Assembly: GCF_015207505.1 (NCBI RefSeq)
Contig: NZ_JADEWT010000005.1
Coordinates: forward strand, 44,616-108,615
Length of the DNA: 64,000 nt
From: Tychonema sp. LEGE 06208
Lineage (GTDB): Bacteria > Cyanobacteriota > Cyanobacteriia > Cyanobacteriales > Microcoleaceae
Direction of reading: 5' to 3'
The stretch's first letter is position 1. Each line of letters begins with the position of its first letter. This document shows, one piece after another, positions 8,113-15,832 of this stretch. A program made the position numbers and the translations under genes. Under the pieces are notes generated by a model that worked only from the letters and a program-made list of their open reading frames with translations, searched no databases and had not been told where the DNA came from.

Positions 8113-8712
8113 ATGTTTAATGATGTCCAATTTAGAATATCTCAATCGATTGGAAATGACCAAATGATTTACAAATTTGCTCTGGGTGTGGCGATCGCGC
8201 TGCTGTTCGCTCAAGTTTCAACTCATCTACCCGAACTAAGTTTCAAACTGCTCAGTTCACTCAATCCCGTCTATCCGACCGGCATTCTCGGCTGGGCACT
8301 TTTATTGCTGAGAGTTGGTGTCGGCGGGCTATTTATGCTGCACGGCTACCCAAAAATAACACATCTTCGAGAGTGGTCTGATGCTATGAAAATGCCGCTG
8401 TTTCTGTGCTTTCTCTCAGCAGCTTCCATGTTGGCTGGCGGAGTTTGTCTGATTCTGGGATTTCTGACACTATTAGCAAGTCTGCCGATTCTTGGTTCTA
8501 TGCTATTCGCAATTTATTTAGATTTATCCAAAGGGTTGCCTTTTGTTGCTAGCGATCCCTATTTAATTCCCCAAGGGCAGTATGAAGGGCCAAATGGCAA
8601 GGGCGAACCGCCAAGCTGGGAGAAAGCTTTTATGTACTGTTTGATGCTGGTGGCGATCGCAGTTTTAGGGCCTGGTGCCTATTCGCTGGATGCTCTGATT
8701 TTTGGAGGGTAA
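8113..8712 (+). CDS. DoxX family membrane protein
   Basis: 199 residues with four to five hydrophobic segments. The DoxX core begins at GWALLLLRVGVGGLFMLHGYPKI (about residue 58; motif split here) and continues with a second helix rich in small residues and LFAIYLDL. An extra N-terminal helix (YKFALGVAIALLFAQVS) precedes it. Start is ambiguous: ATG at 8113, or ATG at 8164 which has GGAAA upstream and begins directly at the extra helix. DoxX proteins are quinol-linked or redox-associated membrane proteins with poorly defined roles. Downstream of the SMP-30 gene on the same strand. Confidence 0.8.
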   Translation: MFNDVQFRISQSIGNDQMIYKFALGVAIALLFAQVSTHLPELSFKLLSSLNPVYPTGILGWALLLLRVGVGGLFMLHGYPKITHLREWSDAMKMPLFLCFLSAASMLAGGVCLILGFLTLLASLPILGSMLFAIYLDLSKGLPFVASDPYLIPQGQYEGPNGKGEPPSWEKAFMYCLMLVAIAVLGPGAYSLDALIFGG

Positions 8713-9050
8713 AGAACCTGCAAGCGAACTCGATCGGTAAGCATTACCGGAGATGTCTGTTGCAAAAATTGGGAGGGGTGCCCTTCACCGCAAGTACGAT
8801 CGCCACCAAGGCCGAATCAAACACGCCCGCGATCAAACAAACAGCCTTTGTGACTCTACAACCGCCCCGGAAACTGTTGGCGGTGCCCGCATTTGCATCT
8901 GCAAACGCTCAAACTCAAGTTCGCGCCCGCACACCCGGTTTCACTACCAGCAACCAAAAATTACAACTCTACCTCGTGGCAGATAGTACGAACAGCTCAA
9001 TTTTTGGGATACTAGAAACTAGCACTCAACTTATTATCTGAGGAACAAAC

Positions 9051-10202
9051 GTGCTGCTATCAAAAGGCTTTGAAGTAGAAATGTATACCGGCACGCCCCA
9101 AGGTGAGGTTGTCGGTCTTTCCGATCGCATAGTCGCCAATTTAGAGGGATTTGTCCGGGAGCCTGATAGCCGCAATGTGGAGTACACGACTGCCCCGCTG
9201 TGCAGCTACGATCGCCTGCTGTGCGCCCTAGTTAAGCCCAGAGTCCGGCTGCGCGAGTATCTCAAACAATTGGGCGACTATACCTTGCTGCCTGGAAGTA
9301 CCCTATCTCTCGGCGGGAGCGATCGATTTTACCGCTCCGATCCCAACAACCCCTACCATACCTACATTGAGCAAACCTACGGCACCAAAGTCGTTACCGC
9401 CAGCATTCACATCAACATCGGCATCTCCCAACCAGAACTGCTGATGCGCGCCATCCGCCTCGCCCGCGTCGAAGCACCGCTTTACCTTGCCTTGAGCGCC
9501 TCTTCTCCGTTTCTCGACGGCGAAGTCACGGGCTACCATTCCACTCGCTGGGGTTTGTTTCCCAAAACTCCCGCCGTCGTCCCCCTGTTTGAAAGTCACA
9601 AGCATTACATCCAGTGGACTGAAGAACAGTTAGAACTCGGCACCATGCAAAATGTCCGCCATTTGTGGTCTGCTGTGCGCCCAAATGGCGATCGGCGCCC
9701 CTACTGTCTCAACCGCCTCGAACTCAGAATTTGCGACCTCGAAGTCAATCCTCTGGCTTTATTGGCCATCACTGCCTTGCTAGAAGCTCGCATTTGGCAA
9801 TTGATGGAAGACCCCAGTTTAGATCCTTTACAACTGAGCACCTTGTCGGCGGCTACCCGCAACCAAGACTTAGTTGCTCTCACAGATGCCAACGAAATTT
9901 CTGCATCCAGGCAAAGTTTGGATGCCGAACTCATCCACTGGCAAGATGGCAGAAAGATTTTGGCACGAGATTGGATTGAGGAAATTTACCAGGAGGTGTT
10001 CCCTCTTGCCAAGAAACGCGGCTTTAGTTGCTTTCTCTCGCCTCTCAAAAAGATTCTCCGGGAAGGTAACACCGCCCAGCAGTGGTTGAAGCTGCACGAG
10101 GACGGTTTGGACACCCGCAGTATTATTCTCCAAGGGATTGATGGCATGGCTCACCAAGAATGGGAGCTCGAAGACAATTTGTGCGCCCAGTTAGTTGCCT
10201 AA
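9051..10202 (+). CDS. gshA: Glutamate-cysteine ligase, cyanobacterial type
   Basis: First step of glutathione synthesis: ATP-dependent joining of glutamate and cysteine. 383 residues, matching the compact cyanobacterial family rather than the proteobacterial ones. Recognisable family segments are LLPGSTLSLGGSDRFYRSDP (20 residues, near 80), SIHINIGISQPE (near 138), SASSPFLDGEVTGYHSTRW (near 168) and YCLNRLELRICDLEVNPLAL (20 residues, near 220). GTG at 9051 is the start, supported by GAGGAA 6 bases upstream. Cytoplasmic. No glutathione synthetase gene is nearby. Confidence 0.93.
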   Translation: MLLSKGFEVEMYTGTPQGEVVGLSDRIVANLEGFVREPDSRNVEYTTAPLCSYDRLLCALVKPRVRLREYLKQLGDYTLLPGSTLSLGGSDRFYRSDPNNPYHTYIEQTYGTKVVTASIHINIGISQPELLMRAIRLARVEAPLYLALSASSPFLDGEVTGYHSTRWGLFPKTPAVVPLFESHKHYIQWTEEQLELGTMQNVRHLWSAVRPNGDRRPYCLNRLELRICDLEVNPLALLAITALLEARIWQLMEDPSLDPLQLSTLSAATRNQDLVALTDANEISASRQSLDAELIHWQDGRKILARDWIEEIYQEVFPLAKKRGFSCFLSPLKKILREGNTAQQWLKLHEDGLDTRSIILQGIDGMAHQEWELEDNLCAQLVA

Positions 10203-10448
10203 ACTATCTGCCATTCCCATCGCGGGGGCTTCTCACTAGCCCCTGGCTGTCCGTACTCAGCCCACAATTCCCATAGCCCGAATTTTGGACCCAGAAAAAT
10301 TTGCCAAGCACAGCCCCAAAAAACAAATCAGAATATTTAATCAATCGCACTTTACAGAGGTTATAAATAAAAGCTATAACTGCTATCTACTTTTTAGGTA
10401 TATTTATACTTCTCCCCAGAGCTGTCTTTTGCGTTTTTAATTAGCTTC

Positions 10449-10910
10449 ATGCCCCAACTTGTCTTGATTCACCCGCAAATCCCCCCGAATACTGGCAATA
10501 TTGCCCGCACTTGTGCTGCTACAGGCACGGAACTGCATTTAGTCGGCCCGCTGGGCTTTGAAATTACCGATCGCTACCTGAAACGCGCTGGCTTAGATTA
10601 CTGGCCCTACGTTAACCTCCAATGTCACGAAGATTTGCCGGCTTTTCTGGCTTGTCGCCAACAGCGAGGGGGGCGATCGATCGGATTCAGCACTGGCGGG
10701 CGATGCAATTATGCCGAATTCCAATTTCAGCCAGACGATTGGCTGATGTTTGGCTCGGAAACTGTCGGCATTCCCCAATTCGTCTTAGATGCCTGCGATG
10801 CCACAGTTTTTATTCCCATGAGCCAGCCTGGAGTTAGGAGTTTGAACCTCTCTGTTAGCGCCGCTGTGGGTTTATTTGAGGCTAAACGACAGTTGGGCGA
10901 ACTCGGATAA
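10449..10910 (+). CDS. trmL: tRNA (cytidine/uridine-2'-O-)-methyltransferase, TrmL-like
   Basis: SPOUT-fold methyltransferase that modifies the wobble position 34 of tRNA-Leu species using S-adenosylmethionine. 153 residues, the normal minimal-domain length. Motifs: HPQIPPNTGNIARTCAATG at the N-terminus, FGSETVGIP in the middle (SAM-knot loop) and SLNLSVSAAVGLFEAKRQ at the C-terminus. No Shine-Dalgarno sequence is obvious. It stands alone between gshA and a long intergenic region. Confidence 0.92.
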   Translation: MPQLVLIHPQIPPNTGNIARTCAATGTELHLVGPLGFEITDRYLKRAGLDYWPYVNLQCHEDLPAFLACRQQRGGRSIGFSTGGRCNYAEFQFQPDDWLMFGSETVGIPQFVLDACDATVFIPMSQPGVRSLNLSVSAAVGLFEAKRQLGELG

Positions 10911-11500
10911 ATCTCGATCGACACCTACATACACATATAGATATTTAATCGCTGCTAGGGGCTGCTAAACCTTGATTTAAATATAAGAAATTTGTATCAA
11001 AGCGGTGAAATTCTAGATAGCTTTGATTAATATATTTTATTCATCCCAAAACATATTGTTATCAGCAATACAAAATTGCTCCCTAGATGATTAAGCCAGA
11101 AAAACAGAGGATTTCAGGGACTTAGGATACCAGGGATCGCCGTATTGTGCCTTGCTGCTATTGATATCTAGTAAATATACGGTTGTAGGTTGTCCGGAAA
11201 TTAGCATAAAGTCGGATAATAGGTGAGAATCTTAGGCCGTGCCGGAACGCAAATTTTATTTGTTCGTTCCAGCTATTGCCGCGTAAGGCTTGTGGGTGTA
11301 AATTCAGCAGGTTTGACCGAGAATTTGAAAATTAATTACGGTTCGAGCTTGTCTAAATTTAAAAAGCAAGGTAATCTTGCCTAAGCATGATAGCTGTCAA
11401 CAATCAAAATATTTTTGGTGGTTGATTTAAATTCAGCGTCATGGAATACCCTTGAGTGTTTCCAAGGACAGTTAGCGCTTCTCAGTAGGAGGTCGTTTTT
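10911..11500. other. Long 5' leader/intergenic region with hairpin
   Basis: 590 bp without a gene. At 11244-11270 an imperfect hairpin (GGAACG...CGTTCC with an AAAT/TTTG-type inner stem and a two-base bulge) is visible. A perfect AGGAGGT at 11487-11493 belongs to the next gene. The sequence 11100-11480 could be a long leader RNA. No known riboswitch consensus is recognised. Confidence 0.5.
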
Positions 11501-13918
11501 TTGAAACGAACATATCCCCAAATTAAGCCTGTTCAGGCTAGTGAAATCGACGGAGACGGTTCATCAGAACCGTCCAAGCAGACAACGCTCAGCACTGGCA
11601 GAGTTCGCTCTCTCGCCACGATCGGGCTGGCAATATCTGTAGGTGCTTCAGGCATCCTGCTGCCGAGAAATGGAGACAGCGCTCGCGCGTCTGAACTCGC
11701 AACGGCAGCAAAATCTACCGCAGAAGTACAGCCAGTTTCGGCAAATGCACCCGCTACCTCGGCACAAGTTGACGGTTCCCGGGCCGAACAGGCAGGGGTT
11801 AAGGTTCAACAGGGACAAACCCTCTGGGAGTTGTCTCGGGACTATGAAGTTGCACCGCAGGCACTAGCAACTGCCAACGGCATCAAACTCGATACCGTAC
11901 TCGAAGTTGGCCAAGAACTCAGAATCCCGACTGCGATGGCAGCGGCTCTACAACAGAACCCCGGCAATACTGCCGCGGTCGATCCCGAACAAAAGTTAAA
12001 TCTGACTGGCTCCGAGTCGTTGGATAGTACAACTTCGTCATGGCAGCCAAACTCCGCGCCAGACCAGGAGACGATATCGGCACAAAGCTCGATCGAAGAC
12101 CCTAACGCAGACTGGGCGATAGACAGTCTGAAAAAACAGGAAAACCGCACCACAGCATCAGGTCGGCCCCTGTCAGATTCCTCGGTAAGAGCAAATTCAT
12201 CTACATCTGCTGTAACGACTCTGGCATCCCCAGACTCTCCTACTCAGACAGCAATTCCAGACCTCAATACTACACCAATACTTCTCAATGGCGGTGTCGG
12301 TCAAGCAGGCTCTGGCGATCGAGCCTTCGAGTCCATTGAACAGTCTCTGGTAACACCCGGTTTGCCTTCGGCTGTGGTAGTCCCCCCCGCAGGCAGTACC
12401 GCCGCGCCGGAAACGGTACTGTACAGCGTCCGTCCGGGAGATACCCTAGATGCGATCGCCAAAGGTTACGGCGTATCGCCCAAAGAGCTGATCGCAGCCA
12501 ACAAGCTCGGCAACCCCAACTTGCTGAATGTAAATCAACAGCTAAAAATTCCCCAAGTTGGGTCAAATAATCCAGCGGTGCAGGCGGCAGCCTCTGATTC
12601 TGCCTCCTACTCTAGATCTCTGTGGTCAGCAGCTTCGGTTCCCGCATCTTTGAACCAGAGTTCCTCTACCCCGGAAAGAACCGACTCGATAGTTGCAGCA
12701 TCCGCTCCTACAGCGCCTGTTGTCTCTCCCCTAGGGAACTTGGAAGGCCTGAACAATATTTCAGCGCCGATGGTTCCCAAAATCAACAGCATTTCGCTAA
12801 CTCAAGTTTCTCAAACTATTAGCGACCCCGGTAAACTGGAGCTTCAAGGCGAACCAACTTTTACAGGTGCCGTTGACACCAGTTCCCTGCCTCAGCCAGC
12901 AAGTGCAACTGCTACCGCCATCGCTACGGGAGAATACCCCCAGCCGGTCAGCTTTCTGCCAAATGCTAGCACCCAGGGTTTAAATGCCGCTCCCGCTAGC
13001 GCTTTACCTGAGTCAAATTCCGAGGCCCGTCCCGCAGGTCAGGCTCTCAACCCTTATGCCGAACGCTTGAGGGCTGAAGTTGTCAGGCTGCGAGAGGAAT
13101 ATCGCGCCGAACGCAATTCGATCGGCCCAAATGCAGTCTCCCTAGCTCCAACTGAGCAGGAGACGACTTTCGCCTCGACCAACCCGTCTCAGGAACTCCC
13201 AAGTGTCAATCCCGACCTCTACACCCCCGAGTACGCTGGGGCGGTGCAGAACGAAATCAGCAGACCGCCTTCGAGAGCTTGGTCTGACGAGGTTCAGAAG
13301 CAGCAGCAAGAGCGTTTTGACCCAGCTCGCGCCGCGGAACTCCAACCGATCGACCTGATGCCGAACTCTAGTCTGGATAGGCCTGTGGTAGCAACGGCTC
13401 CTTTGGGTTCCGAGGGTTACGACCCCCTCAGCAACCCGTCTTTGGGACGCATGGTTTCTCCGGAACTGCCTCCGCTTTCGGGCGCTGATACTTATCTGCC
13501 TAACGGCAAACAACGGTCTGCCAACGGGTTTATTTGGCCGGCTAAGGGCGTTCTCACTTCTGGCTACGGCTGGCGTTGGGGACGGATGCACAAGGGAATT
13601 GATATTGCAGGGCCGATCGGTACGCCAGTTATGGCCGCCGACAACGGGGTGGTTACCTATGCACAGTGGAACGATGGCGGCTACGGCTATCTGGTGGAAA
13701 TTACCCATGCAGACGGCTCAGAGACGATCTACGCCCACAACAGCCGAATTTTGGTGCAGAAGGGTCAGAAGGTCGCTCAAGGCGAACAGATTTCAGAAAT
13801 GGGCAGCACCGGCTTCAGTACCGGGCCGCACGTGCATTTTGAAGTCCATCCCGCCGGACAGGGCGCCGTCAATCCAATGGCTTTTCTGCCTGACGATAGC
13901 TCTAGCGCTTCTAGGTAA
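11501..13918 (+). CDS. LysM-repeat M23 peptidase (cell-wall endopeptidase/NlpD-like)
   Basis: 805 residues. After an N-terminal hydrophobic segment (LATIGLAISVGASGILL, ~residues 35-52) come two LysM peptidoglycan-binding domains at ~100-143 (VQQGQTLWELSRDYEV) and ~305-350 (YSVRPGDTLDAIAKGYGV), a long Ser/Pro/Ala-rich low-complexity middle with a short charged coil (YAERLRAEVVRLREEYRAER, 20 residues), and a C-terminal M23 domain from ~675. Zn-binding residues are present: His697 in MHKGIDIAG with the following Asp, and HVH at 777-779. It should act on peptidoglycan in the periplasm. TTG at 11501 is the start, fixed by AGGAGGT seven bases upstream. Confidence 0.92.
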   Translation: MKRTYPQIKPVQASEIDGDGSSEPSKQTTLSTGRVRSLATIGLAISVGASGILLPRNGDSARASELATAAKSTAEVQPVSANAPATSAQVDGSRAEQAGVKVQQGQTLWELSRDYEVAPQALATANGIKLDTVLEVGQELRIPTAMAAALQQNPGNTAAVDPEQKLNLTGSESLDSTTSSWQPNSAPDQETISAQSSIEDPNADWAIDSLKKQENRTTASGRPLSDSSVRANSSTSAVTTLASPDSPTQTAIPDLNTTPILLNGGVGQAGSGDRAFESIEQSLVTPGLPSAVVVPPAGSTAAPETVLYSVRPGDTLDAIAKGYGVSPKELIAANKLGNPNLLNVNQQLKIPQVGSNNPAVQAAASDSASYSRSLWSAASVPASLNQSSSTPERTDSIVAASAPTAPVVSPLGNLEGLNNISAPMVPKINSISLTQVSQTISDPGKLELQGEPTFTGAVDTSSLPQPASATATAIATGEYPQPVSFLPNASTQGLNAAPASALPESNSEARPAGQALNPYAERLRAEVVRLREEYRAERNSIGPNAVSLAPTEQETTFASTNPSQELPSVNPDLYTPEYAGAVQNEISRPPSRAWSDEVQKQQQERFDPARAAELQPIDLMPNSSLDRPVVATAPLGSEGYDPLSNPSLGRMVSPELPPLSGADTYLPNGKQRSANGFIWPAKGVLTSGYGWRWGRMHKGIDIAGPIGTPVMAADNGVVTYAQWNDGGYGYLVEITHADGSETIYAHNSRILVQKGQKVAQGEQISEMGSTGFSTGPHVHFEVHPAGQGAVNPMAFLPDDSSSASR

Positions 13919-14056
13919 CAACTGGTCGGAAGTTATGGGTTTTGACTCATTATCAAAACTCATGACTTTGACTAGGAGTTATTAGAAATAATGTTGGATG
14001 GCAAGCAGCCATAGCTCGCCATACCGTGCTACGATAGTAAATCGTGAAGTGAATTT

Positions 14057-14129
14057 GGCTCAGTGGCGCAGTGGTTAGCGCAGGGGACTCATAAGCCCAA
14101 GGTCGCAGGTTCAAATCCCGCCTGAGCCA
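14057..14129 (+). tRNA. tRNA-Met (CAU), elongator type
   Basis: 73 nt fold into a cloverleaf: a 7-bp acceptor GGCTCAG/CTGAGCC with discriminator A, D-stem GCGC/GCGC, anticodon loop CTCATAA with anticodon CAT, and T-arm GCAGG/TTCAAAT/CCCGC. The T-stem has the same A-C mismatch as E. coli elongator tRNA-Met, and the acceptor is fully paired, which argues for elongator rather than initiator. The anticodon stem GGGGA/GCCCA has mismatches at both ends. CCA is not encoded. Confidence 0.93.
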
Positions 14130-14149
14130 TCATTTCATTGAAAAAACCG

Positions 14150-14178
14150 CGCTCTCAATTTTGAGAGCGTGTTTTTTT
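14150..14178 (+). terminator. Rho-independent terminator after tRNA-Met
   Basis: Perfect 9-bp stem CGCTCTCAA/TTGAGAGCG with a 2-nt centre, followed by TGTTTTTTT. It lies 20 bp past the tRNA. Confidence 0.85.
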
Positions 14179-14184
14179 GATTTT

Positions 14185-14212
14185 TTGACAACATACTTGT
14201 AGTCGTTATGAC
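14185..14212 (+). promoter_or_regulatory. Putative sigma-70 promoter of 2-Cys peroxiredoxin gene
   Basis: TTGACA at 14185-14190 and TATGAC at 14207-14212, 16 bp apart, a few bases after the tRNA terminator and about 45 bp before the peroxiredoxin ATG. TATGAT at 14213-14218 is an alternative -10 but with too long a spacer. Confidence 0.5.
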
Positions 14213-14255
14213 TATGATATATTTGTAACAGTTCGTAAAAAAGGAAACAAAATCT

Positions 14256-14855
14256 ATGACAAGTGAATGCCTCCGGGTTGGTCAAGCTGCACCGGATTTC
14301 GCAGCAACAGCCGTAGTGGATCAGGAATTCAAGACAGTTAAACTGTCAGACTATAAAGGCAAAAAGTATGTAGTCCTGTTCTTCTATCCCTTGGACTTCA
14401 CCTTTGTGTGCCCGACTGAGATTACAGCATTTAGCGATCGCCATGAGGACTTCAAGAAAATCGATACCGAAATCCTCGGCGTATCCGTTGACAGCGAATT
14501 CTCTCACCTCGCTTGGATACAAACAGACCGCAAATCAGGCGGTATCGGCGACATCAACTATCCCTTAGTTGCTGACCTCAAAAAAACAATTAGTTCCGAC
14601 TACAACGTCCTAGACCCTGAAGCCGGTATTGCCCTCAGAGGTCTGTTCATTATCGACAAAGAAGGCATCATCCAACACTCTACTATCAACAATCTTGCCT
14701 TCGGCCGCAACGTAGACGAAACCCTCCGCACGCTGCAAGCTATTCAACACGTCCAGTCTCACCCCGATGAAGTTTGTCCCGCAGGCTGGCAGCCCGGTGA
14801 CAAGACTATGACTCCCGACCCGGTTAAGTCCAAAGTATTCTTTGCTGCGGTCTAA
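14256..14855 (+). CDS. 2-Cys peroxiredoxin (thioredoxin peroxidase)
   Basis: Reduces H2O2 and alkyl peroxides with thioredoxin as electron donor. 199 residues. The peroxidatic Cys52 is in [10 protein letters not shown], the resolving Cys174 in DEVCPAGW, and the catalytic-site Pro/Thr are in [15 protein letters not shown] motif (residues 95-98) corresponds to the GGLG of over-oxidation-sensitive enzymes; the C-terminus KVFFAAV has FF where a YF motif is usual. RBS AAAGGAAA precedes the ATG. Own promoter and terminator context suggests a monocistronic, strongly expressed gene. A second peroxiredoxin-like gene follows. Confidence 0.95.
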   Translation: MTSECLRVGQAAPDFAATAVVDQEFKTVKLSDYKGKKYVVLFFYPLDFTFVCPTEITAFSDRHEDFKKIDTEILGVSVDSEFSHLAWIQTDRKSGGIGDINYPLVADLKKTISSDYNVLDPEAGIALRGLFIIDKEGIIQHSTINNLAFGRNVDETLRTLQAIQHVQSHPDEVCPAGWQPGDKTMTPDPVKSKVFFAAV

Positions 14856-14939
14856 CTTCATACTTTTGAGTCAGCGAGTTTTGAATTAAAAAGTTTTTAA
14901 TTCAAAACTCCCAACTGTCCGGGCTTAAAATATCTGGTA

Positions 14940-14964
14940 TTACCAATTACCAATTACCAATCCC
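14940..14964. repeat. Short heptamer array (ACCAATT)
   Basis: Three units of the CCAATTA type just upstream of the next peroxiredoxin-like gene, of the same sequence class as the array before ctaE. Here an AGGAAAT ribosome binding site separates it from the start codon. Confidence 0.8.
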
Positions 14965-14977
14965 CAAATTAGGAAAT

Positions 14978-15541
14978 ATGCTGACTTCTACAGATTTTAG
15001 CGGCTTGTTAAATCAGCGGTTTTTCCAAAATTTATTGCCTGTTCCCGCCACTAATGTTTTGAAGCTGGGACAAATAACTCCTGATTTTGAACTGCCGGAT
15101 ATTAATAATGGTAAATTGGTGCGACTGTCGAATTACCGCGGCGATAGACCGGTAGTTCTGGCTTTTACGCGGATTTTTACTGAAAAGCAATATTGCCCTT
15201 TCTGTTTTCCTCACATTAAGGCTTTGAATGAAAGCTGGGAAAAATTTGCCGATCGCAATATAGAATTATTGATGGTCACCAGCACCGACGATCGCCAAAG
15301 CGAAATTGTGGTTAAAGATTTAGGCTTGAAAATGCCCCTGCTTTCCGATCCCGGCGTAAGAGTGTTTCGCACTTATCAAACCGGTCAAGCGTTGGGCGCT
15401 CCTTTGCCCGCTCAGTTTGTTTTGGATCGAGATGGAAAACTGCTATTTAAACATTTGTTTTCTTTCATCGACCACAATGCTAGTGTGGAAACTTTGCTGA
15501 AATATTTCGACAAGCAAGAAGACGGCCATACCCTATCCTAA
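14978..15541 (+). CDS. Peroxiredoxin-like redoxin (AhpC/TSA family)
   Basis: 187 residues with a thioredoxin-fold redoxin domain: TPDFELPDINNGKLVRLSNY (20 residues) opens the fold and VVLAFTRIFTEKQYCPFCFP carries the active site. Cys73 and Cys76 form a CPFC pair, so the enzyme may use an atypical two-Cys mechanism or act as a disulfide reductase rather than a classical peroxidase. The C-terminal half holds PLLSDPGVRVFRTY and FVLDRDGKLLFKHLFS, typical for this family. RBS AGGAAAT is directly upstream of the ATG. Likely redox defence together with the preceding gene, but separately transcribed. Confidence 0.85.
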   Translation: MLTSTDFSGLLNQRFFQNLLPVPATNVLKLGQITPDFELPDINNGKLVRLSNYRGDRPVVLAFTRIFTEKQYCPFCFPHIKALNESWEKFADRNIELLMVTSTDDRQSEIVVKDLGLKMPLLSDPGVRVFRTYQTGQALGAPLPAQFVLDRDGKLLFKHLFSFIDHNASVETLLKYFDKQEDGHTLS

Positions 15542-15689
15542 TACTTTGGTTGAAAAACCCGCTTTCTAAATACCCCTGCTTCCGCACACTATTGAAGTTT
15601 TTAACCGCAGATACACGCAGGTGTAGGCGGTTATTTTTATGTTTGGCGATAAATCATATCATGTCCGGTCTACTACCATAACAAAAAGC

Positions 15690-15723
15690 GTTCGTAGTGC
15701 GGACGACCGTCCGCACTACGAAC
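15690..15723. repeat. Perfect inverted repeat (REP-like hairpin)
   Basis: 15-bp arms GTTCGTAGTGCGGAC/GTCCGCACTACGAAC around GACC. No T-run follows. Similar hyphenated palindromes occur at 53.36 kb and 62.26 kb, suggesting a dispersed palindromic class rather than a terminator. Confidence 0.85.
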
Positions 15724-15832
15724 AGGGACACGATATCACTCGTTGTGCCAATTCTCAGGGCGGAATACTCCGATGTTCGATCGGCATTAATCTAGACTAT
15801 AGCTGGAATGTAGCTAGCACCAGTTTAAGCCG

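Noticed and set aside
8753..9041. Two small frames (77 aa from ATG 8753, 93 aa from TTG 8760) before gshA
   Set aside because: Both cover the same DNA in different phases, composition is not protein-like (many Thr/Ser/Pro/Ala in random order), and no family pattern is visible; more likely the untranslated leader of gshA.
10911..11500. c-di-AMP (ydaO) riboswitch upstream of the LysM-M23 gene
   Set aside because: I could not match the conserved core segments of this RNA class.
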